This document shows, piece by piece, positions 16,267-25,664 of a stretch of 64,000 nt of DNA. The notes below the pieces were generated by a model that ran no database searches, was not told the DNA's origin, and saw only the letters and a list, made by a program, of their open reading frames with translations. This DNA comes from Hymenobacter sediminicola (GTDB lineage Bacteria; Bacteroidota; Bacteroidia; Cytophagales; Hymenobacteraceae): contig NZ_CP060202.1 of assembly GCF_014250515.1 (NCBI RefSeq), forward strand, positions 3,283,001 through 3,347,000. The letters run 5' to 3'. The stretch's first letter is position 1. The number at the start of each line of letters is the position of its first letter. The translations under genes were made by a program, and so were the position numbers.

Positions 16267-18339
16267 TTGATTTCTGTCGCTGCTTCTCCCTGGTTGATTC
16301 TGCTGTGCCTGCTGGTGGGTGCAGGCTATGCGGCCCTGCTGTACTCGGCGAAGGCGCCTTGGAGCCGGGGCCTGAACTACGGATTGGCCGCGTTGCGTTT
16401 TGTGGTCGTGAGCTTGCTCTGCTTCCTGCTCCTCTCCCCGTTCATCAAAACCACCAGCAATACCACCGAAAAGCCCACCATCGTGCTGGCCGTCGACAAC
16501 TCGCAGTCGGTGGGGCTGTTTACGCCGGCGTCGGTGCTGCAGCAAGCTACCACTGGGCTGCAACAGCTAGAAACCGCGCTGCGGGCCAAAGGCTTCGAGG
16601 TGGAGACTCGCCCGCTGGGCGGCCCTGTTGCCCGCCCCGACTCGCTGCGCTTCACGGCTCCGGCCACTGACCTCAACGGCCTGCTCAACAGCGTGCGCGA
16701 AACCTACGACGGGCGCAATCTAGCCGGCGTGGTACTGCTCTCCGACGGCATCGTGAACCAGGGCCAGTCGCCGACTTACTCCGAGTTCAGCTTCCCGATT
16801 TACAGCGTAGCCGTCGGCGACACGATACCAAAGAAGGATCTGAGCCTGCCTGCTCTAAACTATAACCGTGTCGCGTTTAGCGGCAACCGGTTCCCTATCG
16901 AAGCCGATATCAGCTACGACGGTTTTGCGGGCGGCACGGCTGTGGTGCAGCTGCGCGAAAACGGCCGCGTGCTCCAGACGCAGCGAGTAGCGTTGCCGGC
17001 AGGCCGGCGGCGCACCAAAGCCACGTTCACGGTAGTCGCGCCAGCGCCCGGCAAGCGCCGCTACGAAGTGGTAATTGAGCAGCAGGCTGGCGAATTCACG
17101 GCACTCAATAACAGCAAGTTTGCCTACATCGAAATAGTGAAAGGCAAGCTGCGCGTGCTGCTGGCCGGCGCCGCCCCACACCCCGACCTGAAAGCCCTGC
17201 GCGCGGCCATCCAGCAAAACGACAATTTCGACCTGATTACGTATCTGCCCGGCATCAGCCCACTGAAAGCCGGCCAGGACTACGATGTGGCCATTTTGCA
17301 CCAGCTACCGGCCCGCACCGGCGAAGGCGCTGAAGTGCTGGCTCAGGTGCGCAGCCGCCGAATTCCGGCGCTTTACGTGCTGGGCGCACAGTCTGATTTC
17401 AACGCCTACAATGCCCTTGGAACCGGCCTTACGGTGCAGCCGCGCGGTAGCCAGACCGACGACGTGACGCCTGTACTTAACCCGAGTTTTTCGCGGTTTT
17501 CGTTTGAAGAAGACGCGCAACGGCGCTTTGCATCCTATCCGCCCGCGCCAGTGCCATTTGGCGACTACCGGCTGGGTGGCGGGGCCGAGGCGGCGCTGTT
17601 TCAGCAGGTAGGCCGCCTCAAAACCCAGAAGCCGCTGCTGATATTTGGCGGCTCGCCGCAGCAGCGCCAGGCTACGCTGCTCACGGATGGCAGCTGGCAG
17701 TGGCGCCTGCAGGAAGCCGTGGAGCACAACGACCAGCCCCAGGCCTACGACCGGATGGTGAACCGCACCCTGCAGCTTCTGACGCAGAATGCCAACAAGA
17801 AGCGCCTCGACGTGTACCCTACGCAGGATGCCTTCAGCAGCCAGGACGACGTGACCTTCGCGGCCGAAACCTACAACGCCATTTTCGAGCGGATCTACGG
17901 CCAGCAAATCACACTTACGCTCACCGACGAGCAGCAGAAGACCCGCACCTTCACTTACACCAATGCTGAGGATGGCGCGCCGCTGCACCTGGGCTCGTTG
18001 CCGGGCGGACTCTACCGCTACGCGGCCCGCGCCACGCTTTCGGGGCAGGCACAGCAGGACCGCGGCGAAGTGCTGGTGCAGGAGCAGCAGCTAGAAGCCC
18101 TGCAAAGCCGCGCCGACCACAACCTGCTCTACCAGCTGGCTCGGCGCAGCGGCTCACGGCTCTACTATCCGCAGCAGTTTCAGCAGCTGACCGACGACAT
18201 CCTGAAGGCCGACTACAAGCCAATAATCTACGCGCAGGAAGACCTGAAAGACCTCATCAATCTGAAGTGGCTGTTCTTCCTGATTCTGACCCTGGTTACG
18301 GGCGAATGGGCGACGCGTAAGTATTCGGGCAGCGTGTAG
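16267..18339 (+). CDS. VWA-domain membrane protein
   Basis: This 690-residue protein has two N-terminal membrane helices (about 8-26, 38-58), a von Willebrand factor A domain and a C-terminal helix (about 664-682) just before the end. The VWA metal site is D77-N-S79-Q-S81, and LLSDGIVNQG near 158 holds the conserved Asp. The architecture, a VWA domain between terminal membrane helices, matches the BatA/BatB-like proteins of Bacteroidota, but no moxR/bat neighbours lie here. No in-frame ATG exists near the start; I call a TTG at 16267. An ATG at 16197 belongs to another frame. It is divergent from a lipoprotein gene. Confidence 0.8.
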   Translation: MISVAASPWLILLCLLVGAGYAALLYSAKAPWSRGLNYGLAALRFVVVSLLCFLLLSPFIKTTSNTTEKPTIVLAVDNSQSVGLFTPASVLQQATTGLQQLETALRAKGFEVETRPLGGPVARPDSLRFTAPATDLNGLLNSVRETYDGRNLAGVVLLSDGIVNQGQSPTYSEFSFPIYSVAVGDTIPKKDLSLPALNYNRVAFSGNRFPIEADISYDGFAGGTAVVQLRENGRVLQTQRVALPAGRRRTKATFTVVAPAPGKRRYEVVIEQQAGEFTALNNSKFAYIEIVKGKLRVLLAGAAPHPDLKALRAAIQQNDNFDLITYLPGISPLKAGQDYDVAILHQLPARTGEGAEVLAQVRSRRIPALYVLGAQSDFNAYNALGTGLTVQPRGSQTDDVTPVLNPSFSRFSFEEDAQRRFASYPPAPVPFGDYRLGGGAEAALFQQVGRLKTQKPLLIFGGSPQQRQATLLTDGSWQWRLQEAVEHNDQPQAYDRMVNRTLQLLTQNANKKRLDVYPTQDAFSSQDDVTFAAETYNAIFERIYGQQITLTLTDEQQKTRTFTYTNAEDGAPLHLGSLPGGLYRYAARATLSGQAQQDRGEVLVQEQQLEALQSRADHNLLYQLARRSGSRLYYPQQFQQLTDDILKADYKPIIYAQEDLKDLINLKWLFFLILTLVTGEWATRKYSGSV

Positions 18340-18398
18340 CCTAGATGCGGCTTTCCGCGCCGGCTAAAAGTTGATGCTACATCGGGCCGGCTTCTTGG

Positions 18399-18406
18399 TA
18401 CCTTTG
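18399..18406 (+). promoter_or_regulatory. Promoter -7 box TACCTTTG before the pseudouridine synthase gene
   Basis: TACCTTTG matches the Bacteroidota -7 consensus TAnnTTTG exactly and ends only 4 bp before the ATG at 18411. The transcript would then be leaderless or nearly so. A TTG 25 bp upstream is further away than the usual 19-21. Confidence 0.45.
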
Positions 18407-18410
18407 CGCC

Positions 18411-19322
18411 ATGCGCTACATTCTGCTCAACAAGCCCTACGAAGTTCTCACCCAGTTTACCGACGAAGCCGGCCGGCAAACGCTCAAGGATTTCGTGGCC
18501 GTACCCAACATCTACCCGGTTGGCCGCCTCGACTATGACTCCGAAGGCCTCGTGCTGCTCACTGACGACAAGCAGCTGCAGCACCGCCTCTCGGAGCCAC
18601 GCTTTAAGGTGCCGAAAACGTATTGGGTGCAGGTAGAAGGCATTCCGACTGAAGAAGCGCTGGAGAACCTGCGCCGCGGCGTAGACCTGAAAACCGGCTA
18701 CACCACGCCTGCAGAGGTGGCGCTGCTCTCCGATGCCCCTCAGCTCTGGGAACGAAGCAAACCAGTCCGGTTCCGGGCCAACATTCCTACCAGCTGGGTC
18801 CAGATTCGCATTTCGCAGGGCATGAACCGGCAGGTGCGCAAGATGACGGCCGCCGTGGGCTACCCTACCTTGCGCCTCGTGCGTGCTAGCATTGCCGACA
18901 TGGAAGTAGGGGCGCTGCAACCCGGCAAATGGCGCGAGCTGACCACCGACGAAGTGCAGGCCCTGCGCGAAGACATGGCCGCCCAGACGGCCGCGGCCGG
19001 CACCTTCAAAACGCCCAACAAAGGCACCGAATACTGGCCCGGAGGCGTCCGGCCAGCATCCGCCAAAAGCGGCCAGAATAGCGCTGGCGGCTACAACCGG
19101 GGCGGCTTTGGCGGCCAGGGCAGCGCCAAAAACGCGGGCAGTACCGGCGGCCGCGACGCGGGCCGCAGCGGCACGTTTAACGCAAAACCCGCAGGCGGCA
19201 AGTCATCTGGCAACTCCATTCCGGGCAAAACCGGCAGCAAGCCTGGCCCTAAGTCGGCGGGGCGTGGCGCGGGCCGCAAGCCGGGCCCGGCAGGCGGCGG
19301 ACGTTCCGGCGGGCGCGGCTAG
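18411..19322 (+). CDS. RluE/RsuA-family rRNA pseudouridine synthase with Gly-rich tail
   Basis: Residues 1-190 are a pseudouridine synthase of the RsuA/RluB/E/F family, which isomerises a uridine in rRNA. MRYILLNKPYEVLTQF starts the domain and GRLDYDSEGLVLLTDD (39-54) carries the catalytic Asp41; LVRASIADMEVGALQPGKWR closes it. RluE (23S U2457) is the closest match. Residues from about 195 to 303 form an unusual basic Gly/Ala/Ser/Lys-rich tail that could bind RNA; E. coli RluE lacks it. The S4-domain found in other family members is absent. The stop codon (TAG) is followed by an overlapping GTG of the hydrolase gene. Confidence 0.87.
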   Translation: MRYILLNKPYEVLTQFTDEAGRQTLKDFVAVPNIYPVGRLDYDSEGLVLLTDDKQLQHRLSEPRFKVPKTYWVQVEGIPTEEALENLRRGVDLKTGYTTPAEVALLSDAPQLWERSKPVRFRANIPTSWVQIRISQGMNRQVRKMTAAVGYPTLRLVRASIADMEVGALQPGKWRELTTDEVQALREDMAAQTAAAGTFKTPNKGTEYWPGGVRPASAKSGQNSAGGYNRGGFGGQGSAKNAGSTGGRDAGRSGTFNAKPAGGKSSGNSIPGKTGSKPGPKSAGRGAGRKPGPAGGGRSGGRG

Positions 19323-19333
19323 TGGCAGGCCGG

Positions 19334-20269
19334 ATGCCGCGCTGGCGGCAGGCAATACTGCTCCTGGGCATAGTGTTTCTGGCAATGAACGTAGTGGCGG
19401 CTTTCCACGCGTGGCGCTTTACGCACTTCGTGGTGGAAGCCGGCCCCCACACCGACAACCCCGAGCAGCTGACGGCACCGCAGAAACTGTGGGTGCTGCT
19501 GACCGGCATCAAAAACCCTAAGCCTGCCAATCAGGCCCGCCCCGACTTTCCGTACGTTACGTTGTACCTGTCCAGTCCCAACGGACGGCTGGAATCGTGG
19601 TATAGCGCCGTGCCGGAGCCGCGGGGCACCGTGGCGCTGTTTCATGGCTACATCAGCTCCAAAAGCAAGCTTCTGACCGAAGCCGCCACCTTTCGCCGCC
19701 TCGGCTACAACGTACTACTCACCGATTTTGCCGGTAATGGCGGCTCGGCGGGCAACATCTGCACCGTGGGCTACCATGAGGCGGAAGACGTAGCCGCCGT
19801 TATGCGTTGGCTGCAGCGGCGACCCGGCGCGGTATATATCTATGCCAATTCTATGGGCGCCGTGGCCACGTTGCGAGCAGAAGCGGAGCTGGGCGTGCGG
19901 CCCACTGCCAACGTGCTAGAATGCCCCTATGGCTCCATGCTGCAGACTGCCCAGAGCCGCTTCCGCTCCATGCACGTCCCGTCCTTCCCGATGGCCAACC
20001 TGCTGGTGTTCTGGGGCGGCCTGGAAAACAACTTCTGGGCCTTCGACCTCGACGCCACTGCCTACTCTGCGCGCACCTCTACTCCCACCCTGCTCCTGTG
20101 GGGCAAAGCCGACCCGCGTGTAACCCGCTCCGAAACCGATGCCATTTATGCTGCCCTGCGCGGCCCTAAGCAGCGGCAGGACTTCCCGCGCTCCGGCCAC
20201 GAGCCATACTGGTGGAAGCATAAGGCGCTGTGGGAACAAACGATTCAGGATTACCTAGGCCAGCAGTAG
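19334..20269 (+). CDS. Alpha/beta hydrolase, probable membrane-anchored
   Basis: This protein of 311 residues has an N-terminal hydrophobic helix (residues 6-24) followed by an alpha/beta-hydrolase domain. The oxyanion region is VALFHGYISS near 100-110. The nucleophile elbow is YANSMGA (Ser173), a G-x-S-x-G-like motif with Ala in the first position. The acid is in LLWGKADPRV and the histidine in SGHEPYW near the C-terminus. The substrate is unknown; esterase or lipase activity is plausible. I chose the ATG at 19334; a GTG at 19322 overlaps the upstream stop and gives four more residues, so the start is uncertain. It is cotranscribed with the pseudouridine synthase. Confidence 0.8.
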   Translation: MPRWRQAILLLGIVFLAMNVVAAFHAWRFTHFVVEAGPHTDNPEQLTAPQKLWVLLTGIKNPKPANQARPDFPYVTLYLSSPNGRLESWYSAVPEPRGTVALFHGYISSKSKLLTEAATFRRLGYNVLLTDFAGNGGSAGNICTVGYHEAEDVAAVMRWLQRRPGAVYIYANSMGAVATLRAEAELGVRPTANVLECPYGSMLQTAQSRFRSMHVPSFPMANLLVFWGGLENNFWAFDLDATAYSARTSTPTLLLWGKADPRVTRSETDAIYAALRGPKQRQDFPRSGHEPYWWKHKALWEQTIQDYLGQQ

Positions 20270-20353
20270 CCTGCCCTGCTGTCAGCATATCCCGCTTGCC
20301 GAATTTCCGTAAAAGCCAGTCCGTCGCAGATTTTTCCCTGGCATTCTCGCAAA

Positions 20354-20368
20354 GTGACAATCTGTCAC
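20354..20368. promoter_or_regulatory. Inverted repeat upstream of dnaK, possible stress operator
   Basis: GTGACA-ATC-TGTCAC is a perfect 6-bp inverted repeat with a 3-bp spacer, 105 bp upstream of the dnaK start. It is not the CIRCE element (which has a 9-bp spacer). It may be a binding site of a heat-shock regulator; the rest of the 203-bp gap between the hydrolase gene and dnaK shows no gene. Confidence 0.4.
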
Positions 20369-20472
20369 GAAAAAAGGCTTTTTCAGGGGCTGGTACGCGT
20401 CTTGTAATTCCCCCGATGCGAGTCATTCGCACCTAGTATCTGACACTCCAACTCCTAACAATAACCAGTCAA

Positions 20473-22428
20473 ATGGGCAAAATAATCGGTATTGACCTCG
20501 GCACCACCAACTCGTGCGTGGCCGTAATGGAAGGCAACGAGCCGGTGGTAATTCCGAACAGCGAAGGCCGCCGCACGACTCCCTCAATCGTGGCGTTCCT
20601 CGATAACGGTAAAGGCGAACGTAAAGTAGGTGACCCCGCTAAGCGTCAAGCCATTACCAACCCCACCAACACGCTCCAGTCGATTAAGCGCTTCATGGGC
20701 CGCGGCTTCGGTGAAGTGACCGAAGAAGCGAAAAACGTGTCCTACCAATTGGTAAGAGGCGCCAACAACACGGTGGCCGTGCAAATCGGCGACCGGCAGT
20801 ACACGCCGCAGGAAATTTCGGCCATGGTACTGCAGAAAATGAAGCAGACCGCCGAAGATTACCTGGGCCAGCCTGTAACGGAAGCTGTTATTACGGTGCC
20901 TGCTTACTTCAACGACGCCCAGCGTCAGGCTACCAAAGAAGCTGGCGCCATTGCCGGCCTCGATGTGAAGCGCATCATCAACGAGCCGACTGCCGCCGCC
21001 CTGGCTTACGGCCTCGATAAGAAGCACAAAGACCAGAAGATTGCCGTGTATGACCTTGGTGGTGGTACGTTCGACATCTCCATCCTCGAACTGGGTGATG
21101 GCGTATTCGAAGTACTGAGCACCAACGGTGACACCCACCTCGGCGGCGACGACTTCGACCAAGTTATCATCAACTTCCTGGCCGAGACTTTCGCCAGTGA
21201 AAATGAAGGCCTCGACCTGCGCAAAGACGCTATGGCCCTCCAGCGCCTGAAAGAAGCTGCTGAGAAAGCCAAAGTAGAGCTGTCGTCGTCGACGGAAACT
21301 GAAATCAACCTGCCCTATGTAACGGCTACCGCTTCGGGCCCGAAACACTTGGTAGTGAAGCTGAGCCGCGCCAAGTTCGAGCAGCTTGCCGATAACCTCG
21401 TGCGTCGCTCGATGGAGCCTTGCAAGAAGGCGCTGCAAGACGCCGGCCTGAGCACTTCCGATATCGACGAAGTAATCTTGGTAGGTGGCTCGACCCGCAT
21501 TCCGCGCATTCAGGAGGAGGTAGAGAAGTTCTTCGGCAAGAAGCCTTCCAAGGGTGTTAACCCCGACGAAGTAGTGGCCGTGGGCGCTGCCATCCAGGGT
21601 GGTGTATTGACTGGCGAGGTGAAAGACGTGCTTCTGCTCGACGTAACCCCTCTGTCGCTCGGTATCGAGACAATGGGCGGCGTGATGACCAAGCTCATCG
21701 AGTCGAACACCACGATTCCTACCAAGAAGTCGGAGACGTTCTCCACGGCTTCCGACAACCAGCCTTCGGTTGAGATTCACGTGCTGCAGGGCGAGCGTCC
21801 GTTGGCTTCGCAGAATCGCACCATCGGCCGCTTCCACCTCGATTCGATTCCGCCAGCACCCCGCGGTGTTCCGCAAATCGAAGTAACCTTCGACATTGAT
21901 GCCAACGGAATTCTGCACGTATCGGCCAAGGACAAAGGCACAGGCAAAGAGCAGAAGATCCGCATCGAAGCCTCGTCGGGCCTCACCGATGCTGACATCG
22001 AGCGGATGCGCAACGAGGCGGCGGCCAATGCTGACGCTGACAAAGCCGAAACCGAGCGTATCGGCAAGATCAACGCTGCTGACTCGATGATTTTCCAGAC
22101 GGAAAAGCAACTGAAAGAGTATGGCGACAAGCTGAGCGCCGGCAACAAGACGGCCGTTGATAATGCCCTTGCTGACCTGAAAAAGGCCCACGAGAGCAAA
22201 GACATCAGCCAGATTGATACGGCCATGGAAGCCATCAACACGGCTTGGCAGGCGGCTTCGCAGGAAATGTATGCCGCTACCCAGGGCGGTGCCGAAGGCG
22301 GCCAGCCTGGTGCTGACGGTGGCAACCCCTTCGGTGGTGCCGGCCAGCCCGGTGGCAACGGCCAGCAAGGCCAGCCGCACGACAACGTGACGGACGTCGA
22401 CTACGAAGAAGTAGACGGCCAGAAGTAG
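20473..22428 (+). CDS. dnaK: Chaperone DnaK (Hsp70)
   Basis: DnaK is the ATP-driven chaperone that binds unfolded segments with DnaJ and GrpE. The 651-residue protein has [16 protein letters not shown] (residues 5-20, ATPase signature 1), [16 protein letters not shown] (signature 2) and [14 protein letters not shown] (signature 3). The substrate domain follows, then a Gly/Gln/Pro-rich low-complexity stretch and a conserved acidic end [11 protein letters not shown], typical of bacterial DnaK. The ATG at 20473 is in the family position. It is not flanked by grpE or dnaJ. A terminator follows. Confidence 0.98.
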   Translation: MGKIIGIDLGTTNSCVAVMEGNEPVVIPNSEGRRTTPSIVAFLDNGKGERKVGDPAKRQAITNPTNTLQSIKRFMGRGFGEVTEEAKNVSYQLVRGANNTVAVQIGDRQYTPQEISAMVLQKMKQTAEDYLGQPVTEAVITVPAYFNDAQRQATKEAGAIAGLDVKRIINEPTAAALAYGLDKKHKDQKIAVYDLGGGTFDISILELGDGVFEVLSTNGDTHLGGDDFDQVIINFLAETFASENEGLDLRKDAMALQRLKEAAEKAKVELSSSTETEINLPYVTATASGPKHLVVKLSRAKFEQLADNLVRRSMEPCKKALQDAGLSTSDIDEVILVGGSTRIPRIQEEVEKFFGKKPSKGVNPDEVVAVGAAIQGGVLTGEVKDVLLLDVTPLSLGIETMGGVMTKLIESNTTIPTKKSETFSTASDNQPSVEIHVLQGERPLASQNRTIGRFHLDSIPPAPRGVPQIEVTFDIDANGILHVSAKDKGTGKEQKIRIEASSGLTDADIERMRNEAAANADADKAETERIGKINAADSMIFQTEKQLKEYGDKLSAGNKTAVDNALADLKKAHESKDISQIDTAMEAINTAWQAASQEMYAATQGGAEGGQPGADGGNPFGGAGQPGGNGQQGQPHDNVTDVDYEEVDGQK

Positions 22429-22472
22429 GCCTGATCTATCCCTGAGTTACAATCAGGTTGATCAAGCGACAT

Positions 22473-22511
22473 AAAAAGAGGCCCGAGGCAATGCGCTTCG
22501 GGCCTCTTTTT
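22473..22511. terminator. Terminator after dnaK
   Basis: AAAAAGAGGCCCGA and TCGGGCCTCTTTTT form a 14-bp stem around an 11-nt loop, with T5 at the end. It also serves as the terminator of the convergent STAS-like gene. Confidence 0.85.
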
Positions 22512-22546
22512 GTTCGGGCTCTTTCAGGTTAGTTTCCGGCCGCGTG

Positions 22547-22975
22547 CTACTTCAGCTGCCGCAGCCAGGCGTGGGCTTCGGTTTCACTCTCAAACAGCCG
22601 ATAGGTAAGCGCCGATTCGCGGGCCTCGGTCATGACCAGATTCATCGAGAGCCGGGCAAAGACATCGTGCGCAATAAGCACCGCGCCGTAAAACGACTTG
22701 CCTTCGGAAGCAGCGGTATTGAGCCAATTGTCCGTAATCCAGACCCGCTCCTCCTCTGTAAAAGCCGACATGACGCGCTGGTCGCCGAGTAGCTTATGCC
22801 AGCCTCTGCTGTGCAGCAGCCGGGCCGCATGATTCAGAAATGCCTGCAGCTCCTCCAACTTGCGCTTGCCGGCATGGTACTGCACAATTGCATAGCCATT
22901 AGAGTCCTCCCAAAGCTGTCCGACAGGGTTTTCGAAATACAAACGCAACGATTTCTGAGTAGACGGTAGGGACAT
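22547..22975 (-). CDS. STAS/SEC14-like cytoplasmic protein
   Basis: This 142-residue protein begins MSLPSTQKSLRLYFENPVGQ and continues GYAIVQYHAGKRKLEELQAF, with GDQRVMSAFTEEERVWITDNW and VFARLSMNLVM near 60-120. The layout (short beta strands, a helix after the first strand) fits the STAS/SEC14-like family that is repeated many times in Hymenobacter genomes. There is no signal peptide. The role is unknown; such proteins are often sensor or anti-sigma-like partners, but no partner is next to it here. It converges with dnaK. Confidence 0.7.
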   Translation of the reverse strand: MSLPSTQKSLRLYFENPVGQLWEDSNGYAIVQYHAGKRKLEELQAFLNHAARLLHSRGWHKLLGDQRVMSAFTEEERVWITDNWLNTAASEGKSFYGAVLIAHDVFARLSMNLVMTEARESALTYRLFESETEAHAWLRQLK

Positions 22976-23178
22976 AGAAGGAACAAACCTGCCGCTATTC
23001 TAAGCGGCTGCACAAGGAGGAAGAAGGCAAATATACCAGGCGGCGCGAAGTAACAACGCGCTGTATTCAGCGAATTTCAACCCAACTTGCTGTACTGTTG
23101 TGCTTTCCCAGACCTCAGCCGGGCTGCCTCTCCATACAGGCCGCTGTATTTCCTGGGTTGGTGTTTTATAAGTATCAG

Positions 23179-24327
23179 ATGGCGCATTTTCTCATTATTG
23201 GCGGAGGCATTGGTGGCTTGAGTGCCGCGCATGCATTACTCGCCCACGGACACACGGTGCGGGTGTATGAGGCTGCGCCGGAGTTGCGGGAAGTGGGCGC
23301 GGGAGTAGTGCTCGGTGCTAATGCTATGCGCGCCCTGCACCAGCTAGGTCTTCACGAACTGGTGCGTCCGCAGGGCACGGCCGTTACACACCTCCATTTG
23401 CTTGACCAAAACGGCCGACTGCTCCAGGCGGCGGATACCGCGGCCTTCACGCGCAAGCTGAGGTTTGATAATGTGGGCATCCATCGGGCAGTATTGCAGC
23501 AGGAATTGCTGCGTGGATTGCCTACCGATACGGTAGTTCTGGGTAAGCTGTTTGAGCGTTTTGAGGAAACGGCAACAGGCATTGAGGCTCATTTTGCTGA
23601 TGGCACTTCTACCTCCGCCGATTTCCTGATTGGGGCAGATGGTCTCCGCTCACGTGTGCGGCACCAGCTACTACCTAAAGCGACTCTTCGCTACGCCGGC
23701 TACACCTGCTGGCGGGCCGTTGTGGACGGCTCACAGCTAGCACTGCCGGAAGGCCAATCGGGCGAAACGTGGGGTGCGCAGGGCCGGCGGTTTGGGTATG
23801 TTCCGGTGGGCGGCGGCCGTGTATACTGGTTTGCCTGCCTGAACAGCCCTGCGCCGCAGAACCCGGTGTTTCGGTCGTATCGAGTCGCCGATTTGCAGCG
23901 GGAGTTTGCCGGCTTTCATGCTCCCATCCCGGCCCTTCTGACCCTCACCCGCGACGAACAACTCCTCTGGAATGACATTCAGGACCTGAAGCCTCTCTCC
24001 CACTTGGCATATGGCCGGGTACTCCTTCTCGGCGACGCCGGCCATGCCACTACGCCCAACCTGGGCCAGGGCGCTGGCATGGCCATTGAGGATGCGGCCG
24101 TACTCAGCCAGTGCCTTGCCCAAACAACTGATATTGAAGCCGCCTTTCGCCGCTTTGAGCAACGTCGGTTGCCCCGTACTACTCGCATCGTGCGCACTTC
24201 CTGGCAGCTGGGCCGAGTGGGGCAGCTCGAAGGCCGGCTGCTTACCACACTGCGCAACACCGCTATGCGGCTTTTGCCTGCGGCCATAAGCCGCAGCCAG
24301 ATGGCGTGGCTGTACGAAGAGGTGTAG
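23179..24327 (+). CDS. FAD-dependent monooxygenase (salicylate hydroxylase/UbiH type)
   Basis: This is a class A flavoprotein monooxygenase of 382 residues. The FAD-binding GGGIGGLSAAHAL is at residues 8-20; the DG motif ADFLIGADGLRSRVR is near 145-160; and LLLGDAGHATTPNLGQGAGM (GD motif) is near 280-300. These enzymes hydroxylate aromatic or polycyclic substrates with NAD(P)H and oxygen; the substrate here is unknown. I chose the ATG at 23179 (MAHFLIIGGG); an upstream in-frame start at 23098 would add 27 residues unrelated to the family. It has no pathway genes beside it. Confidence 0.87.
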   Translation: MAHFLIIGGGIGGLSAAHALLAHGHTVRVYEAAPELREVGAGVVLGANAMRALHQLGLHELVRPQGTAVTHLHLLDQNGRLLQAADTAAFTRKLRFDNVGIHRAVLQQELLRGLPTDTVVLGKLFERFEETATGIEAHFADGTSTSADFLIGADGLRSRVRHQLLPKATLRYAGYTCWRAVVDGSQLALPEGQSGETWGAQGRRFGYVPVGGGRVYWFACLNSPAPQNPVFRSYRVADLQREFAGFHAPIPALLTLTRDEQLLWNDIQDLKPLSHLAYGRVLLLGDAGHATTPNLGQGAGMAIEDAAVLSQCLAQTTDIEAAFRRFEQRRLPRTTRIVRTSWQLGRVGQLEGRLLTTLRNTAMRLLPAAISRSQMAWLYEEV

Positions 24328-24372
24328 CACATAATCAGGCCATGCGGGTAGTACTATAGCTATAAGCGCGGA

Positions 24373-24399
24373 GGCCCAGCCGCATAGTGCGGCCGGGCC
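24373..24399. terminator. Possible bidirectional hairpin terminator
   Basis: GGCCC-A-GCCGC/GCGGC-C-GGGCC forms a stem with one mismatch and a 5-nt loop in the 105-bp gap between two convergent genes. There is no T run, so it is only a candidate. Confidence 0.4.
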
Positions 24400-24432
24400 C
24401 CTGTGGCACAGCATGCTACAAGAAAAGCAGCA

Positions 24433-25605
24433 CTATGTCGTCAGTTCCTTTTTGGGCTGATCCGGATTAGCGGCTTCATGAGCCTCTTCTTCGTCTTCTT
24501 CCTCAAAACCCTCTTTAATTTTCTCTACTGCTTCGGCATGGTCGTCGGCATCGGCTTCTTCGCAGTTTTCCTCCTGCTCAGCCTTATCATGTGGCTCGTA
24601 GCTGAGTTTGATGAAGATGGGGAAGTGGTCGGAGCCGACGTAGGGCAGGCGCTCCATGTCGTCTACCTTGAAATCAGCCGACACAAAAACGTGGTCTAGA
24701 GGCCAGCGCAACAGCGAGTAATCGGCGTGAAATGTGGGTAGCAGGCCGCGCCCCACACGTGGGTCCAGCAGCCCGCTGATCCGGCGAAAGAGTTCGGAAG
24801 TGTGGGACCAAGCCACATCGTTCATGTCGCCGAACACGATGGTAGGCTCTTCTTTGTTATCTATGGCTTTGCCGACCAGCAGCAATTCGGCGTCGCGCTT
24901 GGTACTGGTTTTTGATTCGGCTGGTGCTGGCGGCTTCGGGTGCAAACCATAAAGCCGTACCCAGGTGCGGCCATCAGGCAGCTGAACCCGAGTGTGCAAG
25001 GAGGGCACATCGTCGTCGAGCAGGTATTTTATCTCGCAGTTTTCCAGCGGCAACCGGGAGAAAAACAACAGCCCGTACGTGTTGTCGAGTGGCTCGTGAC
25101 AGGTGTAGGGGTGAGTCTGCTCCAGTGGCTTCAGCTGCTCATACCACCATTGGTCCGTCTCCACCGTCATGATAATATCGGGGTCGATGTCCTGCAACAC
25201 GGCTAGGGCTTTGTCGCTCTGCTTATTGAACTGCAGCACGTTCATCATGGCCAGACTCAGGTGCCGCTTGCCGTCTTTCAGCGTACTATCGCCGACTTGC
25301 TTGCCAACCAGCCGCGTGTAGGGCATAATTCGAAACCACTGATAGAGCACCGCCGCTACCAACGAGCCCAAAGCGGCCCAGCCCCAATAGCCAGGCAACT
25401 GGTGCCAGCCCAGCATCAGCGCGGCCCCAATGGTGACCAGCGCTATGGCCACAATCTGCAGACGCGGAAAGTCAAAAATCCGAATCCACCAGGCAGTTTC
25501 TCGCAGTAGTGGCAGCAGGGTGGCTACCAGCGTACTCACCGTGAGCAGTAGCACTAACCCGTGCAGTATAGTAAGCCAAAGCGGAAGAGTGTCGAAGTCG
25601 GGCAC
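24433..25605 (-). CDS. Endonuclease/exonuclease/phosphatase-family protein, membrane-anchored
   Basis: This 390-residue protein has three N-terminal membrane helices (about 9-32, 46-66, 71-90), then a DNase I-like EEP domain from about residue 113. Motifs are VLQFNKQSD, MTVETD (metal-binding Glu), VRLYGLHPKPP, IVFGDMNDVAWS and GSDHFPIFI, which together give the standard catalytic set. The C-terminal 55 residues are extremely acidic, with EEEDEEE. EEP enzymes cleave phosphodiesters or phosphomonoesters in nucleic acids, lipids or inositides; the substrate is not known. It ends 106 bp from the convergent monooxygenase gene, and is followed upstream by purE on the same strand. Confidence 0.85.
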   Translation of the reverse strand: MPDFDTLPLWLTILHGLVLLLTVSTLVATLLPLLRETAWWIRIFDFPRLQIVAIALVTIGAALMLGWHQLPGYWGWAALGSLVAAVLYQWFRIMPYTRLVGKQVGDSTLKDGKRHLSLAMMNVLQFNKQSDKALAVLQDIDPDIIMTVETDQWWYEQLKPLEQTHPYTCHEPLDNTYGLLFFSRLPLENCEIKYLLDDDVPSLHTRVQLPDGRTWVRLYGLHPKPPAPAESKTSTKRDAELLLVGKAIDNKEEPTIVFGDMNDVAWSHTSELFRRISGLLDPRVGRGLLPTFHADYSLLRWPLDHVFVSADFKVDDMERLPYVGSDHFPIFIKLSYEPHDKAEQEENCEEADADDHAEAVEKIKEGFEEEDEEEAHEAANPDQPKKELTT

Positions 25606-25664
25606 GAGTGGTGTGGCAGAGAGGTAGGTAGTGGATGCGGGTCGGGCGTGGGGCTCAGGCGTGT

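Noticed and set aside
16197..16670. An ATG-started frame at the beginning of the VWA gene
   Set aside because: It is in a different frame from the VWA domain and stops soon after; the family match lies in the frame starting at the TTG at 16267.
20584..22380. A minus-strand frame of about 600 codons opposite dnaK
   Set aside because: It is the antisense of a strongly conserved gene and has no recognisable domain.
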